From: Todiramphus chloris collaris
Taxonomy: Eukaryota; Chordata; Aves; Coraciiformes; Alcedinidae
Length of the DNA stretch: 64,000 nucleotides
Assembly: GCA_025345505.1 (NCBI GenBank)
Contig: JANVCC010000020.1
Coordinates: forward strand, 51,509,523 to 51,573,522
Reading direction: 5' to 3'
In this document: piece after piece, positions 36,115 to 47,923 of the stretch
Layout: the number at the start of each line of letters is the position of its first letter
Numbering within the stretch: the stretch's first letter is position 1
The notes under the pieces: model-generated
Database searches by the model: none
Seen by the model: the letters and a program-made list of their open reading frames with translations, nothing else
What the model was told of the DNA's origin: nothing
Position numbers and translations under genes: made by a program

Positions 36115-36823
36115 GCTACACATACTATGACTTGACCCTTCTGATCTCCTTGAAGTGGGCCAGCGGGTTTAGATTACAAAGACTGATGAATGGACAACGT
36201 AATCACAGAGCCCTTCTTCCTTTAGGGGGAGAAGCTAAGAAAAGTGTCAATGTTCAGTCCTACCCCGTTCTCCCTAACTGGATTTCAAATCCAAATGTCT
36301 GTTTTCACTTGGGTTTTGATGCTTTTACTTAACTTGTCCCTTGCTGCTGATGACAGTTTCCAAATTGGCCAAATATTACTTGTTTTTTTCCTATTTACTG
36401 GTCCTCTCTCTTCTCTAGATTTGTGGTGCTACTCCAATAGGAAGGTGATCTCATTCTGTAAATCCTTCCTCAATGTACATGTTTGAAGTGAAATGCTTCC
36501 TTTATTCTCTTTATAAAGATTCCAGCTGTGTTTTATGCCTGATTTAGTTTTTTTTCTATTTCTTGCTGATTATATTAGATTTCTTCTTGCACTTTATGTT
36601 TTGAAACAGGCTGTACTAGTTATACTTCCTATTTTGATAAAGAGCTTATCTGCTGCTTTAATTTATTCTGAATAAAAGTGTCTTTTCAAGCCCAGCGGCT
36701 TCAGTGAGGCTTCATCTCACTTGCTGTACTACAATTAAACCATTCATTAAATAAAATCCGAGGTAAGAATGTAGTCATGTGTGCCACCACTTAATTACTT
36801 CTTGGAACTTTTTGTTTTAACAC

Positions 36824-37070
36824 TGACACTTGCGTTCCAGTTTGTGCCCATTGCCGCTTGTCCTATTGTGGGGCATCACTGAAAAGAGTCTGGCCCCATT
36901 CTCTTGACCGCTGCCCTTTAGACATTGATAAGATCCCCTATCAATCCTCTCCAGGATAACCAGCCCCACGACTCTTAGCCTTTCCTCATAAGAGAGATGT
37001 TCCCATCCCCTCCTCATCTTCATAGCCCTCGGCTGGACTCTCTCCAGTAGTTTTGACCCAGATGAGAGGA
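36824..37070 (-). mobile_element. CR1 LINE fragment (end of ORF2)
   Basis: On the minus strand the translation reads KLLERVQPRAMKMRRGWEHL, then SYEERLRVVGLVILERIDRG, and later NRTSGNGHKLER. These match the CR1 ORF2 C-terminal blocks [20 protein letters not shown] and RTRGNGLKL seen in the longer copy here. It lacks the 3' terminal repeats and is truncated at both ends. Confidence 0.85.
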
Positions 37071-37140
37071 CAATGTTAAACAATAAATCCAAGGCAACTT
37101 TAACGCTTTAAGTGAGGACTGATCTGGTAAGTGGCCATGG

Positions 37141-37160
37141 GGGCGGGGGGGGGGGGGAGG
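37141..37160 (+). repeat. Poly-G tract
   Basis: A run of GGG, C, thirteen G, then AGG. It could form a G-quadruplex, and its exact length in an assembly is uncertain. Confidence 0.9.
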
Positions 37161-37224
37161 TGGCGAGGGAAGAAAAAGTCAGGCCCATAGAAAAACAGCC
37201 TTACATCAACCATTCCAGTTTATT

Positions 37225-37653
37225 TTAGGAACTTTGCAACTCATTTCTACAGTCTACAGAAAAAGAAGCTGAATGCACCAAGAAATATGAATAGGAATTG
37301 TTACCTGAGCGATTGCATGCAAAAGGAGAAAAGCATCTGAAGGCCATTGTAAAGGCTGCAATCAATCCACTCAGATAACACATTATTAAGCCCCTGAAAG
37401 ACTGGGTGATCTTTGCAGGTAGCATAAATAAGCCTGCAGTCTTCTCCAGGCATGCTTGTTGTTTCCTCTGCATATGAGGAGGCCCCTTCTTTGACTTCCA
37501 GCCAGTAAAATAATGTTTTTTGCAGATAATCAGCCGCTTTACATGAGGAAAATACTCCAGCATCCCGGACCTGTCTAAATAGCATTCCACATACTCCCGT
37601 CTGCTCAACGCCCACACACAATTATTTCCAGCGCTTGTTCCATCGCATCGCAA
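37225..37653 (-). other. Unassigned open region, two overlapping minus-strand frames
   Basis: A 142-codon frame (37225-37653) and a 106-codon frame (37301-37621) overlap on the same strand. Inside lies a donor-like site, reading TCGCTCAG then GTAACA at about 37304/37303. The base composition is more balanced than in flanking DNA. No homology to a known family is recognised in either frame. It may be a conserved non-coding element, an unannotated exon or chance. Confidence 0.2.
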
Positions 37654-39613
37654 AAAACTCTAACTCTGTGTGATTGCAATCTTCTCTCAGCCAGCTTTCA
37701 CAGCTGTAACTAGATGGGGGCCAAATCATAAGACAGTGGACTTTTGAGAAATAGAACTTCAAATACGCATTCATCAGCTGTTGCCAAAATAACCACCAGT
37801 AGTAAATTCCTGTAAGGTTCTGTCTTTATTCTTTAAAGATGGAAAGTGAGTTATATGCATACTGGGTACTTACTGGCCATTGCAGCAGGATAGTCATCTC
37901 CCTGTCAACCGCTGTGGGAAGTCAGGAAGCCAGGACTCACAGAACAGTGGTTTTCAGAATCAGAGATCATTTCTCTTCACGCCCACACAAAGCACAGTGC
38001 AGATTTAAATATGACAATTTAAAAGTACATATTTTGGCAAAACAGGCCATGTTGGTGACTAAGTAAATCCTGGACTAGGTTTTCTCCACACGTTTTATCA
38101 TCTCATTTTTTTTATGGGGTTTGACCTGCATGGTTGCTTTCTGCAGCTCTCTGTGGGTAATGATTTAGTCCAAACCAACGCTGTTTTACTGCACTTAAGG
38201 TGTGATACAATTTCAGTAGGGCAGTCTTGACAACAAATCCTGTGATACTGATCCAATTGCAACAAAGAGAGCTCAGGATACCTAAGTTTACTATGAAGCT
38301 TCAAGAATAACTGGCAGAATCATCCTCTTACTGGGGAAGTTCTGAATTTCAGGATGTAAATGAGAAAGAAAAAAAAAAAAAAATCCATTCTCATTCCTCA
38401 GACTAGCTCATGAGTTCTATCAGCAAATTCATGTTTTCAAGAGATTCGAGATCAGTACAAAAATCGATGCAGGTTTGTTTTAGGATGGAATTTCCACTTT
38501 TAGACTACATCTTTACTGTTACCCTTCTTTTGTATATTGCACCTTTTGCCCTTCCAAAAATTTGACTTAGAGCAAAGTAAGGCAGTGACTCTGTGCCAAA
38601 CACAGCTGCGCTTTCCAACGCAACTTGCTTTGCTGTCTAATGTCAAATTTGGGCCTCTTAAGAAAACCAGCTAACTTTAGTGATAGATTTATATTCCTTA
38701 CGGGTGTCTTTGCTCTGCTACACCTGTTTTGATGTTACTACAGGCGTGTTGTTTGTAGCCACCCCCTTGTGCAGGATCCCTTTGACTCGGTAGACTCCAG
38801 GGAGGGCCCTGCACAGCACACTACTGTTCACTGCTACCAGGTGGAACATACATTGAAGCAGTCAGTGTGGTCTTCAGGACTGAGATGATGATCCATACAT
38901 GAGGCAGATGAGCTTCCAAGGAGCATAAGGGTTGTAGGGTTTATTTAATAAAAATAAATTAAAATTAAAATCCTGCAAAATAACTTCTTTGTTAGCAAAA
39001 TCAAGCATTTGGACATCAAAATATAGGATAATGAAGATTGCTCCCTGTCATGGCATTTTCAGGTGAGACTTCAGCTTAAAGAAAAGCATCCATATATGTA
39101 ACTGAAACAAATACCAGAGCTGAGTTCACACGTACCATGCTTGATTTTTCTCTCTGACACGGTTTTGGTTCTTAGGCATTTGTACTTAGTTTCCTCATAC
39201 AGAGCTCTAAAATCCATCAAATGAGAAACATGAGAAAAAAAATGCATAACTTGCAGTTGGTTTGGGAATCACTGACCTTCTTTCCCACCTCCAGCTGTAA
39301 GGACACGCTTCAAAACAACTCATGGTCAACACCAGAGGCATTGTTCCATCACCACACATCTTCTCTAGCTCCCTCCCTGCTGATGCCGCCCTGTTGTTAC
39401 CATCGAAGAACTCTTTAAGGCAAAGGACTGGTAGCTCAGGCTGTCCTCAAAAATTCTTCTGAGGCCCAAGGCATCCATCTTGGGGAAGCTCACACAACAC
39501 CTGCCTCTGAGTGCCCAGGTATTAACCTAAGCAGAAAAGCAGACAGGGGAAGGAGAAAGGGAAGCAGCTTATGCTTAGGGGGTTTCACACTCCACAGAAA
39601 TTACTTTAACTCT
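37654..39613. other. Intergenic region without recognised features
   Basis: About 2 kb of unique-looking intergenic sequence with a poly-A run near 38370-38384. Open frames are short and unrelated to known families. Nothing else was seen. Confidence 0.75.
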
Positions 39614-41790
39614 TAATCACAGAATAATCATGGTTGGAAAGGACCTCCTAGATCACCAAGTCCAACTATACCTACAGGAACAAAAAACAACTAAATACAA
39701 GACCATTAGAAAAAAACAAAAAACAAAACAAAACAAACAAAAAACCCCACCAAAAACAAAACAAAAAAACCAAAACCCACAAAACCCCACAAAAAACAAC
39801 AACAAAAAAAAAATCACCAAAAAACGCCCCACCAAAACCACAAGCCCCCTACGTGCCTGCCCCTAGAGCATGTTGTGAAGCACCATGTCAACTCATTTCT
39901 TAAATACCTCCAAGGATGGTGACTCAACCACCTCCCCTGGGCAGCCTGGTCCAGTGCCTCACCACTCCCTCCGTAAAGAATTTCTTCCCAATATCTAATC
40001 TAATCCTCCCCTGGTGCAACTTCAGACCACTTCCCCTGGTTGTGTAATTAAGTAACTAGGGAGAAGAGGCCAACACCCACCTCTCTACAACCTCCTTTCA
40101 GGTAGTTGTAGAGGGCAATGAGGTCCCATTTCAGCCTCCTCTTCTCCAAACTAAACACGCCCAGCTCCCTCAGCCTCCCCCCATACGACTTGTTCTCTAA
40201 GCCCCTCATGAGCTTGGTAGCTCTCCTCTGGACACGTTCCAGTACCTCAATGTCTTTCTCATAATGAGGGGTCCAGAACTGAACACAGTACTCAAAAGGA
40301 GGCCTCACAAGGGCCGAGTACAAGGGCACGATAACTTCCTGTCTCCTGCCGACCACGCTATTCCTTATACAAGCCAGGATCCTGTTGGCCTTCTTGGCCA
40401 CCCAGGCACACTGCTGGCTCATGTTCAGCCGGCTGTCTACGAGCACATCCAGGTCCTTTTCTGCTGGGCAGCTTTCCAGCCACTCATGCCCAAGCCTGTA
40501 GTGCTGCTGGGGGTTGTTGTGACCGAAATGCCAGACCCGACACTTGGCCTTATTGTACCTCATACAAGTGGCCTTGGCCTATCGATCCAGCCTGTCCAAG
40601 TCCCTCTGAAGAGCCTTCCTACCCTCAAGCAGATCAACACTACCACCCAATTTGGTGTTGTCTGCAAACTGACTGAGGGTGCTCTCAATCCCCACATCCA
40701 AGTCATCAATAAAGATGCCAAACAAGACTGGCCCCAAAACTGATCCCTGAGGGACACCACTGGTGACTGGCAGCCAGCTGGATTTCACCCCATTAATCAC
40801 AACTCTCTGGGAATAGCCAGCCAGTTTTTAACCCAGTGAAGAGTACATTTTTCTATACCGTAATTAGACAGTTTCTCCAGGAGAATGCTGTGGATCACTG
40901 TGTCAAAGGCCTTACTAAAGTCCAAGTAGATAACACCCACAGCCTTCAACCCACCCGAAAGGCAGGTCACATGGTCACAGAAAGAGATCAGGTTTGTTAA
41001 GCAAGATCTCCCTTTCATAAACCCACACTGGCTGTCCCTGATCCCTTGGCTTCCTTCCAATTGCCATGAGAGCTCACTCAAGATAATCCTCTCCATGATC
41101 CTTCTAGGTACCGAAGTCAGGCTGACAGGCCTGTAGTTGCCTGGACCCTCCTTCTGGCCCTTCTTGTAGATAGGTCTCACATCAGCCACCCCCCAATCAT
41201 CTGGTACCTCCCCTTTTGACCAGGATTTCTGAGAAATGATGGAGGGAGGCTTGGTGAGTTCTCCTGCCAGCTTCATAAGTACTCTTGGGTGAATGCCATC
41301 TGGCCCCATAGACTTATGAGTATCTAGGTGCAGAAGCAGATCATTAACTACTTCTTCCTGGATCATGGGGGGTTGTACTGTTCACTATCCTTATCTTCAA
41401 GCTCAGGAGGCTGAACACCATGGGAGCAGTTGGTCTGTCCACTAAAGACAGAGGCAAATACAACATTAAGTATCTCAGCCTTTCCCTCATCATTAATTGC
41501 AATGTTCCCCCCGACATCCAGTAAGGGGTGGAGATTCTCCCTCATTCTCTTTTTGTTGTTGATGTACTTGTAGAAACTTTTTCTATTGTCCTTTATGTCA
41601 GTGGCCAAGTTGAGTTCCAGCTGGGCGTTTGCCTTCCTAATTTCCTCTCTGTATAATCTGACAAGATCTTTGTACTCCTCCTGAGTTGCCTGGCCCTTCT
41701 TCCAAGGTGGTAAACCCTCCTTTTCTTCCTAAGCCCCACCAAAAGCTCCCTGTTCAAATCACCTGTAGGAATCACAGCCATCCTAAAACA
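39614..41790 (-). mobile_element. CR1 LINE, 5'-truncated, with decayed ORF2 reverse transcriptase
   Basis: This is the longest CR1 copy, about 2.2 kb. Minus-strand frames in order are 41781-41593 (linker, YHLGRRARQLRR), 41608-41363 (DIKDNRKSFYKYINNKKRMR), 41366-40797 (reverse transcriptase fingers and palm: MGPDGIHPRVL, NYRPVSLTSV, YLDFSKAFDTV), 40800-40579 ([29 protein letters not shown]) and 40563-40048 (thumb and C-terminus, with [13 protein letters not shown] and [11 protein letters not shown]). Three frame shifts and an in-frame TAG at 40579 break the ORF, and the endonuclease and ORF1 are missing. The 3' untranslated region contains an A/C-rich expansion. The element is dead. Confidence 0.96.
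39700..39845 (+). repeat. A/C-rich low-complexity tract inside the CR1 3' end
   Basis: About 145 bases consisting almost only of A and C, with units like aaaac, aacccc and aaacaa. It separates the last 80 bases of the CR1 (39614-39699) from the rest of its 3' untranslated region, which resumes at about 39846 with a leading gtgcctgcccctagagc. It seems to be an expansion or replacement within the element rather than part of the CR1 consensus. Confidence 0.85.
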
Positions 41791-44700
41791 GTCACTCTGC
41801 TATTCTTAGTCCTTTTGGTAATCACTTCTGTTCAGACTTATATTTTCCATGGACAAACTGCCAACCCATTTGAGCAGTGGTTCGGCCACACACATTGCTG
41901 ACTGCAATGGGCAGTTCCGCTCAGACTTGTAATGTCAGTCATTGACTCATGCTGTCAGAAGTCAATACAAACCCAACCTGCCTCAGTTGTCCTTTCCCTC
42001 CTTCCTTGCCCTAGAAATATAAAATGAGAGAGGTCTGAGTGCATTGGGCAGAATTTCAGTGCAAAGCCAGGGGATTTGTGCAGTGCCAAGGAGCGGATGG
42101 GATGCAGTCCAAGAGCATTTGCCCATGAAAACGTGGCAACCAGCCTTTGGATTGGGTGTCTCTGAGAATGGGACAGGAGCAAGGTTTGCCAGGGCGCTCA
42201 CTGGAGGATCGAAGCAATGTTGTTTAAAACTTGCATAGTCTCACATGGCTGAAATACAGAGCTGGAACAGTACTGATTACTCACATACTAGCGCTGAGGA
42301 GGATATAAAGTAATAGTGACCTTAAGTGACATTAATCTAGATTGGATCCAGAACCCAGACAAAAATTTTCCCATTTATAACACTATATGTCAACTACAGA
42401 AAAATACACAAGACAGTAGATCTTTCTGTACATTTTTGCATTAGGAAGGTTGCAGTTTTTTAAAGTATTCTATGAAAACTGAAAATTACTGTGCTATCAG
42501 AACTGCTACTTTTGTGGTTCTTATCATAGCTACAAAACTGAGGTTGAGGCATTTAACTGATGATTTAAGACAAGTGCAGAACAACAATTGTTTTTTAGTT
42601 TTTTGGGGTTTTTTTTTTAATAAAGTAAACCACAATATTCTGGTTGGCTATTTTGTTTGCTAAAAAAGTATTTGACAGCACAACTTCCTGTTATTTTTGG
42701 ACACAACTGGAATATGAAAAAGAACAAAAAGCTAACACTATTAATTGTAAATAATATATTTAATTTTTAGAAGGAAGGAATAATAGAAAACATACGTGGC
42801 TCTTCATCTCTGGTTGTCTGATCTTTCTCAGTTTTTAAATAAATCAAACCCTCTTGTGATTTCCACTTGTAATATTAGATCTTTAAATGTCTGGCTTACA
42901 CTCTAGCATGAGCTCTGATGGCTGCCAACTTGGAGACAAACTACTTTGTACCAGACTTCCATAAGTTGCTAAAGAAATTAGTTCTATCTCGCTTTTAACA
43001 TTTCTGGGTTTTAATGTGTTGTTTTACTCAATTGCCATCACTTTTGCTGGTTACATGACATTTAGTGAAAGGGAAAAATAAAATCATGTTTTAAAGTGCA
43101 GAGGTTAGAACTTCTAGATCCTGTTTTCATGTTTAAAAGGATGAGATCAAAAAGGTCAAAAAGATCCTTTGTTTATTTACCAATGAATTCTAGATGAGAC
43201 ATGACCACTTCTTACCAGACTTCCAAGATAAGCTTCTGCTGAATTACAGAAAGAAATCACTTCATATTTTGTTAGCAATCTTCTGGAATTATAGAGATTA
43301 GATGATGGGCTATGAGACATTAAAAATTAGTTATTAGTAACTTGATTTAAAAAAAAAAAAAGGGGCATGAGGAAGAGAGGGGAGATGATTTAGACCTGAT
43401 CATTTTACAAACAGACCAAAAATTTCCCATCAAAGACACATGCTGGGACAGATCCTGCAGTTCTTCCCAACCACGATGCCCCCTCAGGACTCAACAACTT
43501 GAGAACACAAACGACAGTAAAAAGGAACATCTGATTAGATAAAATGATCATACAGGAAGCATTTACATGATATGCAATATCCGCTACCACACAGCAAATT
43601 TTATTTTTTTTTTCCAACCAATAGCTAAAATCACTGTCAAGACTACCTTCATATTTTTGTGCATTTTTGTCTTGCTATGACTTCCACATACAGGCTAGAC
43701 TTCCTACCCAGAAGAAAGGTAGCGAGGACACATACATGTGAAGAAAAGGCACAATGTAACTTATACCATCTAATTACAATAAGAAGTCATCACTATTTGT
43801 GACTTTTTAACATTATAAGCATTTTTTTTCAAATTAGTCCTCTGGCAGAATTACTGTAAAGGACAGATGCATTGCAGAAGTGCAGAAGTTCTGCTGGAGA
43901 GTTTTATACCAGTAAGTCATTCTTTCTATCTGGGCATTCTGGAGGAGTGCAGGAGATTCACTGACGTCATGCATTGTTCAGTAAAGTTATAAAAACACCA
44001 AGCCAAAAAGAAAAGCACTGATAATTTAAGTGACTTTACTGCTACCAAGAAGTCAAACACAGCAGGCCATGCCTACTGCTACTGCACAAACAAGGAATGC
44101 TCCTTTCTAAGAGCATGTGCATGAAATGCAGCAAACTAGAAATATTTGGTAGAACTTGGCAGGGTTAAACGATTCAAGAGACAGTGCAGTTTGCTGCCTT
44201 TCACACCCACCACATTTGCTTTTCCATACAATCAGTAAACAAAGTTATAGGAGACTGTCTGTGGACCTGGTATTAAAAGAGAATTTCTAAGTGCACTAAC
44301 ACATAATGAAACTCTCTTATTCCTACAGCTATAAAAGGGTGCTTTTACAAAGTACCTACAATCAGTCTTACCCAAGCTGTATTTCTGAAAGAAACAGTTA
44401 AAACAACTATGAGCTTATCCACTTCCTCACTGACAAGGTGTAATATTCTAAGCACACCATTAGTATCTTCTGATAACGACCATTAGAGACCAGATACTGG
44501 GCTAAGTGGATCTTTCATGTGCCTTGTATACCTGTTCAGACCTTTTGCTTTTGATCTCAGTTGTCCATTTTCCACACATGTATAAGCACAAACACTGTCC
44601 CTTTCGTCACCATTAACATGAGTATATCTAACCCCCAATTCAAGCTACGGTGCCTAGTGCATTTCATATGCCTAGAGCATATAAGCCATACAAAGAACCA

Positions 44701-45747
44701 CACTTGTAAAAAAATTCTGCACAAATACATGGTACGTCTGAATTTTACCTTTTCTCCTTGGAGTTACTACTTTGTGCCTTGGAAATCATATGTGCCAGTC
44801 TTCAGTGCAGTTTCTTAAGACAACTGCTTAGTTTCTCTGAAAAGAAAATGCTGCAAATTTTATGATAAAATGAATATGATCTCTCATTATGGGATGCTTG
44901 TCTCCTTATCCACTGTCTGTGTTATCACTTTTCTTCACTAGCAACAACTGGCTCTCCCATTCCAGGCAGGGACACTTCCCTTCCCTCTCTTTATAAATTC
45001 TTATCTTGCTGAATGTCTTTATGCTGTTCTCCACTGCACACCCTTTTTCAGAAGTTTCCTGCCACTTCCAGCAGGACGAGTTTTCCTTGTTCTCCATCAC
45101 ACTTGGTCAGCTCAAATTACAAAACATGGGTTTGTTGGGTTCTGCCCTATTGCTTGAGAGGCTAAGAAGCCACAGAAGCTGGATCCAAGTTATGTTCAAA
45201 AGACTGTAGTATCTCAACTGTTTACCACTGGCTACTTGAAAATGAACCTGAAGATGTTCAAATGCTTATGAAAAGCGATTACATTTGAAATGTTCCAGGT
45301 CTGCAAGGATTCCTCTAGCACATCATTGCAAAGCACTCTTGCAAAAAACATCTCCACCTGTATTTCTATATTGTGTCCCTTAATTACTTTGGCCATTTTG
45401 GCCATTAGGTATACAGCCCCTCGTGCGTTAAATCTGACTCCGTATGTCCTTTACATATTGAAATATATTTATATAAACACTTGTTTTGATTAGCTATAGT
45501 TTCTAACCTCTGTTTTAATAGAAGTCTTTCTTTAACTTAGTAGAATCTCTTAAAAAAGAACAATACTTCTTTAAAATTACAAATTACCTTTCAGCTCCTT
45601 GTTATTAAAATTTGCATTTGTTTTTGATACAATGTTTTATTCTCCTTAAAGCTGATACAGCAAACACCTCAAAAAGACCAAACCAAACCAAACCCTTAAG
45701 ACAAATCAATGCCCACTCTAGGGAAGACAGATAATTTTCTTATCACT
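41791..45747. other. Intergenic region between TASP1 and ESF1
   Basis: About 4 kb of intergenic DNA lying between two CR1 copies. No gene or repeat family was recognised apart from short A- and T-runs, for example at 43348-43361. The tail near 45680-45710 carries an ACCAA-type short repeat next to the following CR1. Confidence 0.75.
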
Positions 45748-46056
45748 CTCCACAACTACCTGAAAGGAGGTTGTAGAGGTGGGTGTTGGTCTCTTCTCAC
45801 AAATCACAACTGATAGGACAAGAGGAAATGGCCTTAAATTGTGCCAGGGGAGGTTTAGGTTGGACATCAGGAAAAACTTCTACACCAAAAGGATTATCAA
45901 AGCCTGGAACAGGCTGCCCAGGGAGGCACTTGAATCACCTTCCCTGGGTGTCTTTAAAAGCCATGTACATATGGAGCTCTGTGTACATGTGGCCCTGGAA
46001 GAGTTAGATAATGGTTGGATTGATTATCTTAAAGGTCTTTTCCAACCATAGCAACT
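45748..46056 (+). mobile_element. CR1 LINE, 3' fragment (end of ORF2)
   Basis: The plus strand encodes NYLKGG, then VGLFSQITTDRTRGNGLKL, RFRLDIRKNF and WNRLPREALESPSLGVFKSH. These are the conserved last blocks of CR1 ORF2, and the fragment ends in a 3' untranslated sequence running ggtcttttccaaccatag. It lies about 350 bases beyond the likely ESF1 polyadenylation site, antisense to ESF1, in the opposite orientation to the copy at 39.6-41.8 kb. Confidence 0.93.
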
Positions 46057-46405
46057 GACACTGATATGGTCAAACAACAGTGTTTCTAAAATTGTATCAC
46101 ATAGATCTGCCTTGGACTTTTTCCTTTCTTTCTTTTTGACACTTGAAATGCTGGAAGACTTTGTATAAGTGTAACTATATTAATAGGAATGCAATATTAA
46201 TAGCAAAAAAATTAATTTTGACATAATTTCATTTAGATGCAAGAGAAGAAAAACAGGTAACTGCCCAAAACTCATCTGGAGCAATTTAAAACATTTATTT
46301 TCAATATATATAAACACTTCTAAATGGCAATATTTCCATTAATTAGTTCTATTATCCATGAAGTCCTCAAGTATTTAAAGGAAAAAATAATGAAGCATAT
46401 GTTAT

Positions 46406-46411
46406 TTTATT
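46406..46411 (-). terminator. Candidate ESF1 polyadenylation signal
   Basis: TTTATT on the plus strand is AATAAA on the minus strand. It is the first canonical signal after the ESF1 stop, giving a 3' untranslated region of about 520 bases. A second AATAAA is at 46294-46299. Which one is used cannot be decided from sequence. Confidence 0.5.
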
Positions 46412-46912
46412 ATAATATACAAAAATCCTGTATACAAAATTTCTTCAATTTTTAGTTATATTACTACCATCTTTATGAAAAGAGATGTTTTACTGACTTC
46501 TGTAGAATTAAAAACATTAAGATCACTTAATCTCAGCAATAAACCTCTGCTGAAGTGTTTTCTTATTTAGAAATAGAACCATAATTATGACTACTTTTTG
46601 TAGCCATTTTCAGCACTTCTATTACCTTTAAGAGATGGCATGATACAAAACGAACTGCCTGTAACCCATCAATTCCTTACTTACGTGTTTTCAAGGTGTA
46701 GTTTTTCAATAATAGTACAAAACAATATATATTGTGGCAGATGAAGAGAGTGATTATTACTCTAGTTACTTAGGAACTCATCACCATAATTAAGTAACTT
46801 TTCTGGAAATTTTAGGTCAGTAAGAGTCAAAGCAGCCTGTAGTAACTTTAACAGATGTCATCAGTTCGAAGAACTGAGATTAAAATAAAGTCTGAGTAAA
46901 ACCCAAGTTCAG

Positions 46913-47212
46913 TTATTTGAATTTCTGCTTTTTCCTTGCCTGAAACTCTTCAGTTTTATTTTTGACCGATTTGATGAGCATTGATAAGGCAGGATCTATG
47001 GCCTTCTTGGCAACCTCCCCTTTCTTTGCCATCTTGTTCTCCTGCCCCTTGCTTGCCTCCTTAAGATCTTGCTCCTTTTCTTCTCTTCGGCGAGCTTTCT
47101 CTTCCAAGATCTTTTCTACTGCTTTTGTCTTCTTGAAATTTGGATCTGAAGGATCCAAATTAAACAGGGGAGAAGTAAACATGGCTTGAAATCTTGTATC
47201 AGCAACATTGAC
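46913..47212 (-). CDS. ESF1: ESF1 last coding exon (C-terminal 99 residues, NUC153-type motif)
   Basis: ESF1 is a nucleolar protein needed for early pre-rRNA processing toward 18S rRNA, originally defined in yeast. The acceptor is CCTTTAG before 47212 and the stop is TAA at 46915-46913. The exon encodes VNVADTRFQAMFTSPLFNLD, then PSDPNFKKTKAVEKILEEKA, a charged coiled-coil-like stretch, then IDPALSMLIKSVKNKTEEFQ and a basic end RKKQKFK. The block around RFQAMF..LFNLDPSDP is the NUC153-type C-terminal motif of this family, and the tail nearly matches human ESF1. The long minus-strand frame continues to this stop without interruption. Confidence 0.96.
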   Translation of the reverse strand, partial: VNVADTRFQAMFTSPLFNLDPSDPNFKKTKAVEKILEEKARRREEKEQDLKEASKGQENKMAKKGEVAKKAIDPALSMLIKSVKNKTEEFQARKKQKFK

Positions 47213-47776
47213 CTAAAGGCAGAAAAGGAACCATTTATTTTGGGTTAAATTTTACCCCCAAGAGCAACACTTTTAAAGACAAACACACACACAAAAATAA
47301 TCTGCCTAAGAAGTTATGAGATTTTTCAGCATTCCTGGAACTGCTCCAGTCACAAAATCCCAGAGAGACAGAAGACACTACTGTGAAAACAGACAAGTGA
47401 ATGCTTGTATAAATCTCATATATGCCTCTATTGACAGACAAAGGAAAAAGTTGCTGTTGAGAACTGACCAGGATGAAAGAAGTGCTGGATAACAGTCAGA
47501 AAAAAATGTATCAATGAGTATTTAAGGCAAGGAGTTGTACAAAGCCTTGCGTAAACAGCGTCTTGTCAACTTGCACACAGTTTGAGTACCTTCCCTTCAA
47601 CACTGTATCGGAATAATTGTTGATTTTTGAAATCAGCCTGTCCTAAAGAGGTAGATCTAGTTCTTCTCCTTCAGAGAGTAAGGGAGGAGGATATGAAACC
47701 ACCGAATTTGTCCTGAAAATAACAGATACTAACAAAGTTTCTAGCTGAGCCTCAAAATCAAAGACTACACCATTAC
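47213..47776 (-). other. ESF1 intron, last
   Basis: A 564-base intron containing no recognisable element. Confidence 0.85.
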
Positions 47777-47923
47777 CTGGAAGTCATCTTCTATTAATTC
47801 TTTCTTTTTCATTAAAAGTTTCTTTTTCTTCTTACTCAAATTCTGTTGTTCTACAATCTTTTTATAATTAAAATGTTTTCTGGCATCATCCTCATCATCC
47901 ATCATAAGCAGAGCCATTTCAGC
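47777..47923 (-). CDS. ESF1: ESF1 penultimate exon (49 residues)
   Basis: A 147-base exon, phase 0 at both ends, with acceptor TAACAG before 47923 and donor TTCCAG then GTAATG after 47777. It encodes AEMALLMMDDEDDARKHFNY, KKIVEQQNLS, a run of lysines and ELIEDDFQ. Human ESF1 has the same block with small changes (MALLMMDEDEDSKKHFNYNK). An acidic cluster followed by a lysine-rich stretch is typical of nucleolar proteins. Confidence 0.96.

Larger units (their letters stand above)
34607..36823. other. Intergenic region between CR1 fragments
   Basis: AT-moderate intergenic DNA upstream of TASP1. It contains an interrupted poly-C tract at 35464-35481 and an unassigned 202-codon open frame at 35506-36114 on the plus strand. 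AATAAA words follow on the plus strand near 36670 and 36747. No recognised gene lies here. Confidence 0.75.

Noticed and set aside
39630..39866. A 78-codon Lys/Gln/Asn-rich frame and its Phe-rich antisense
   Set aside because: Both are translations of the A/C-only low-complexity tract inside a CR1 element.
40264..40743. A 159-codon plus-strand frame
   Set aside because: It is the antisense shadow of the CR1 ORF2 coding strand.
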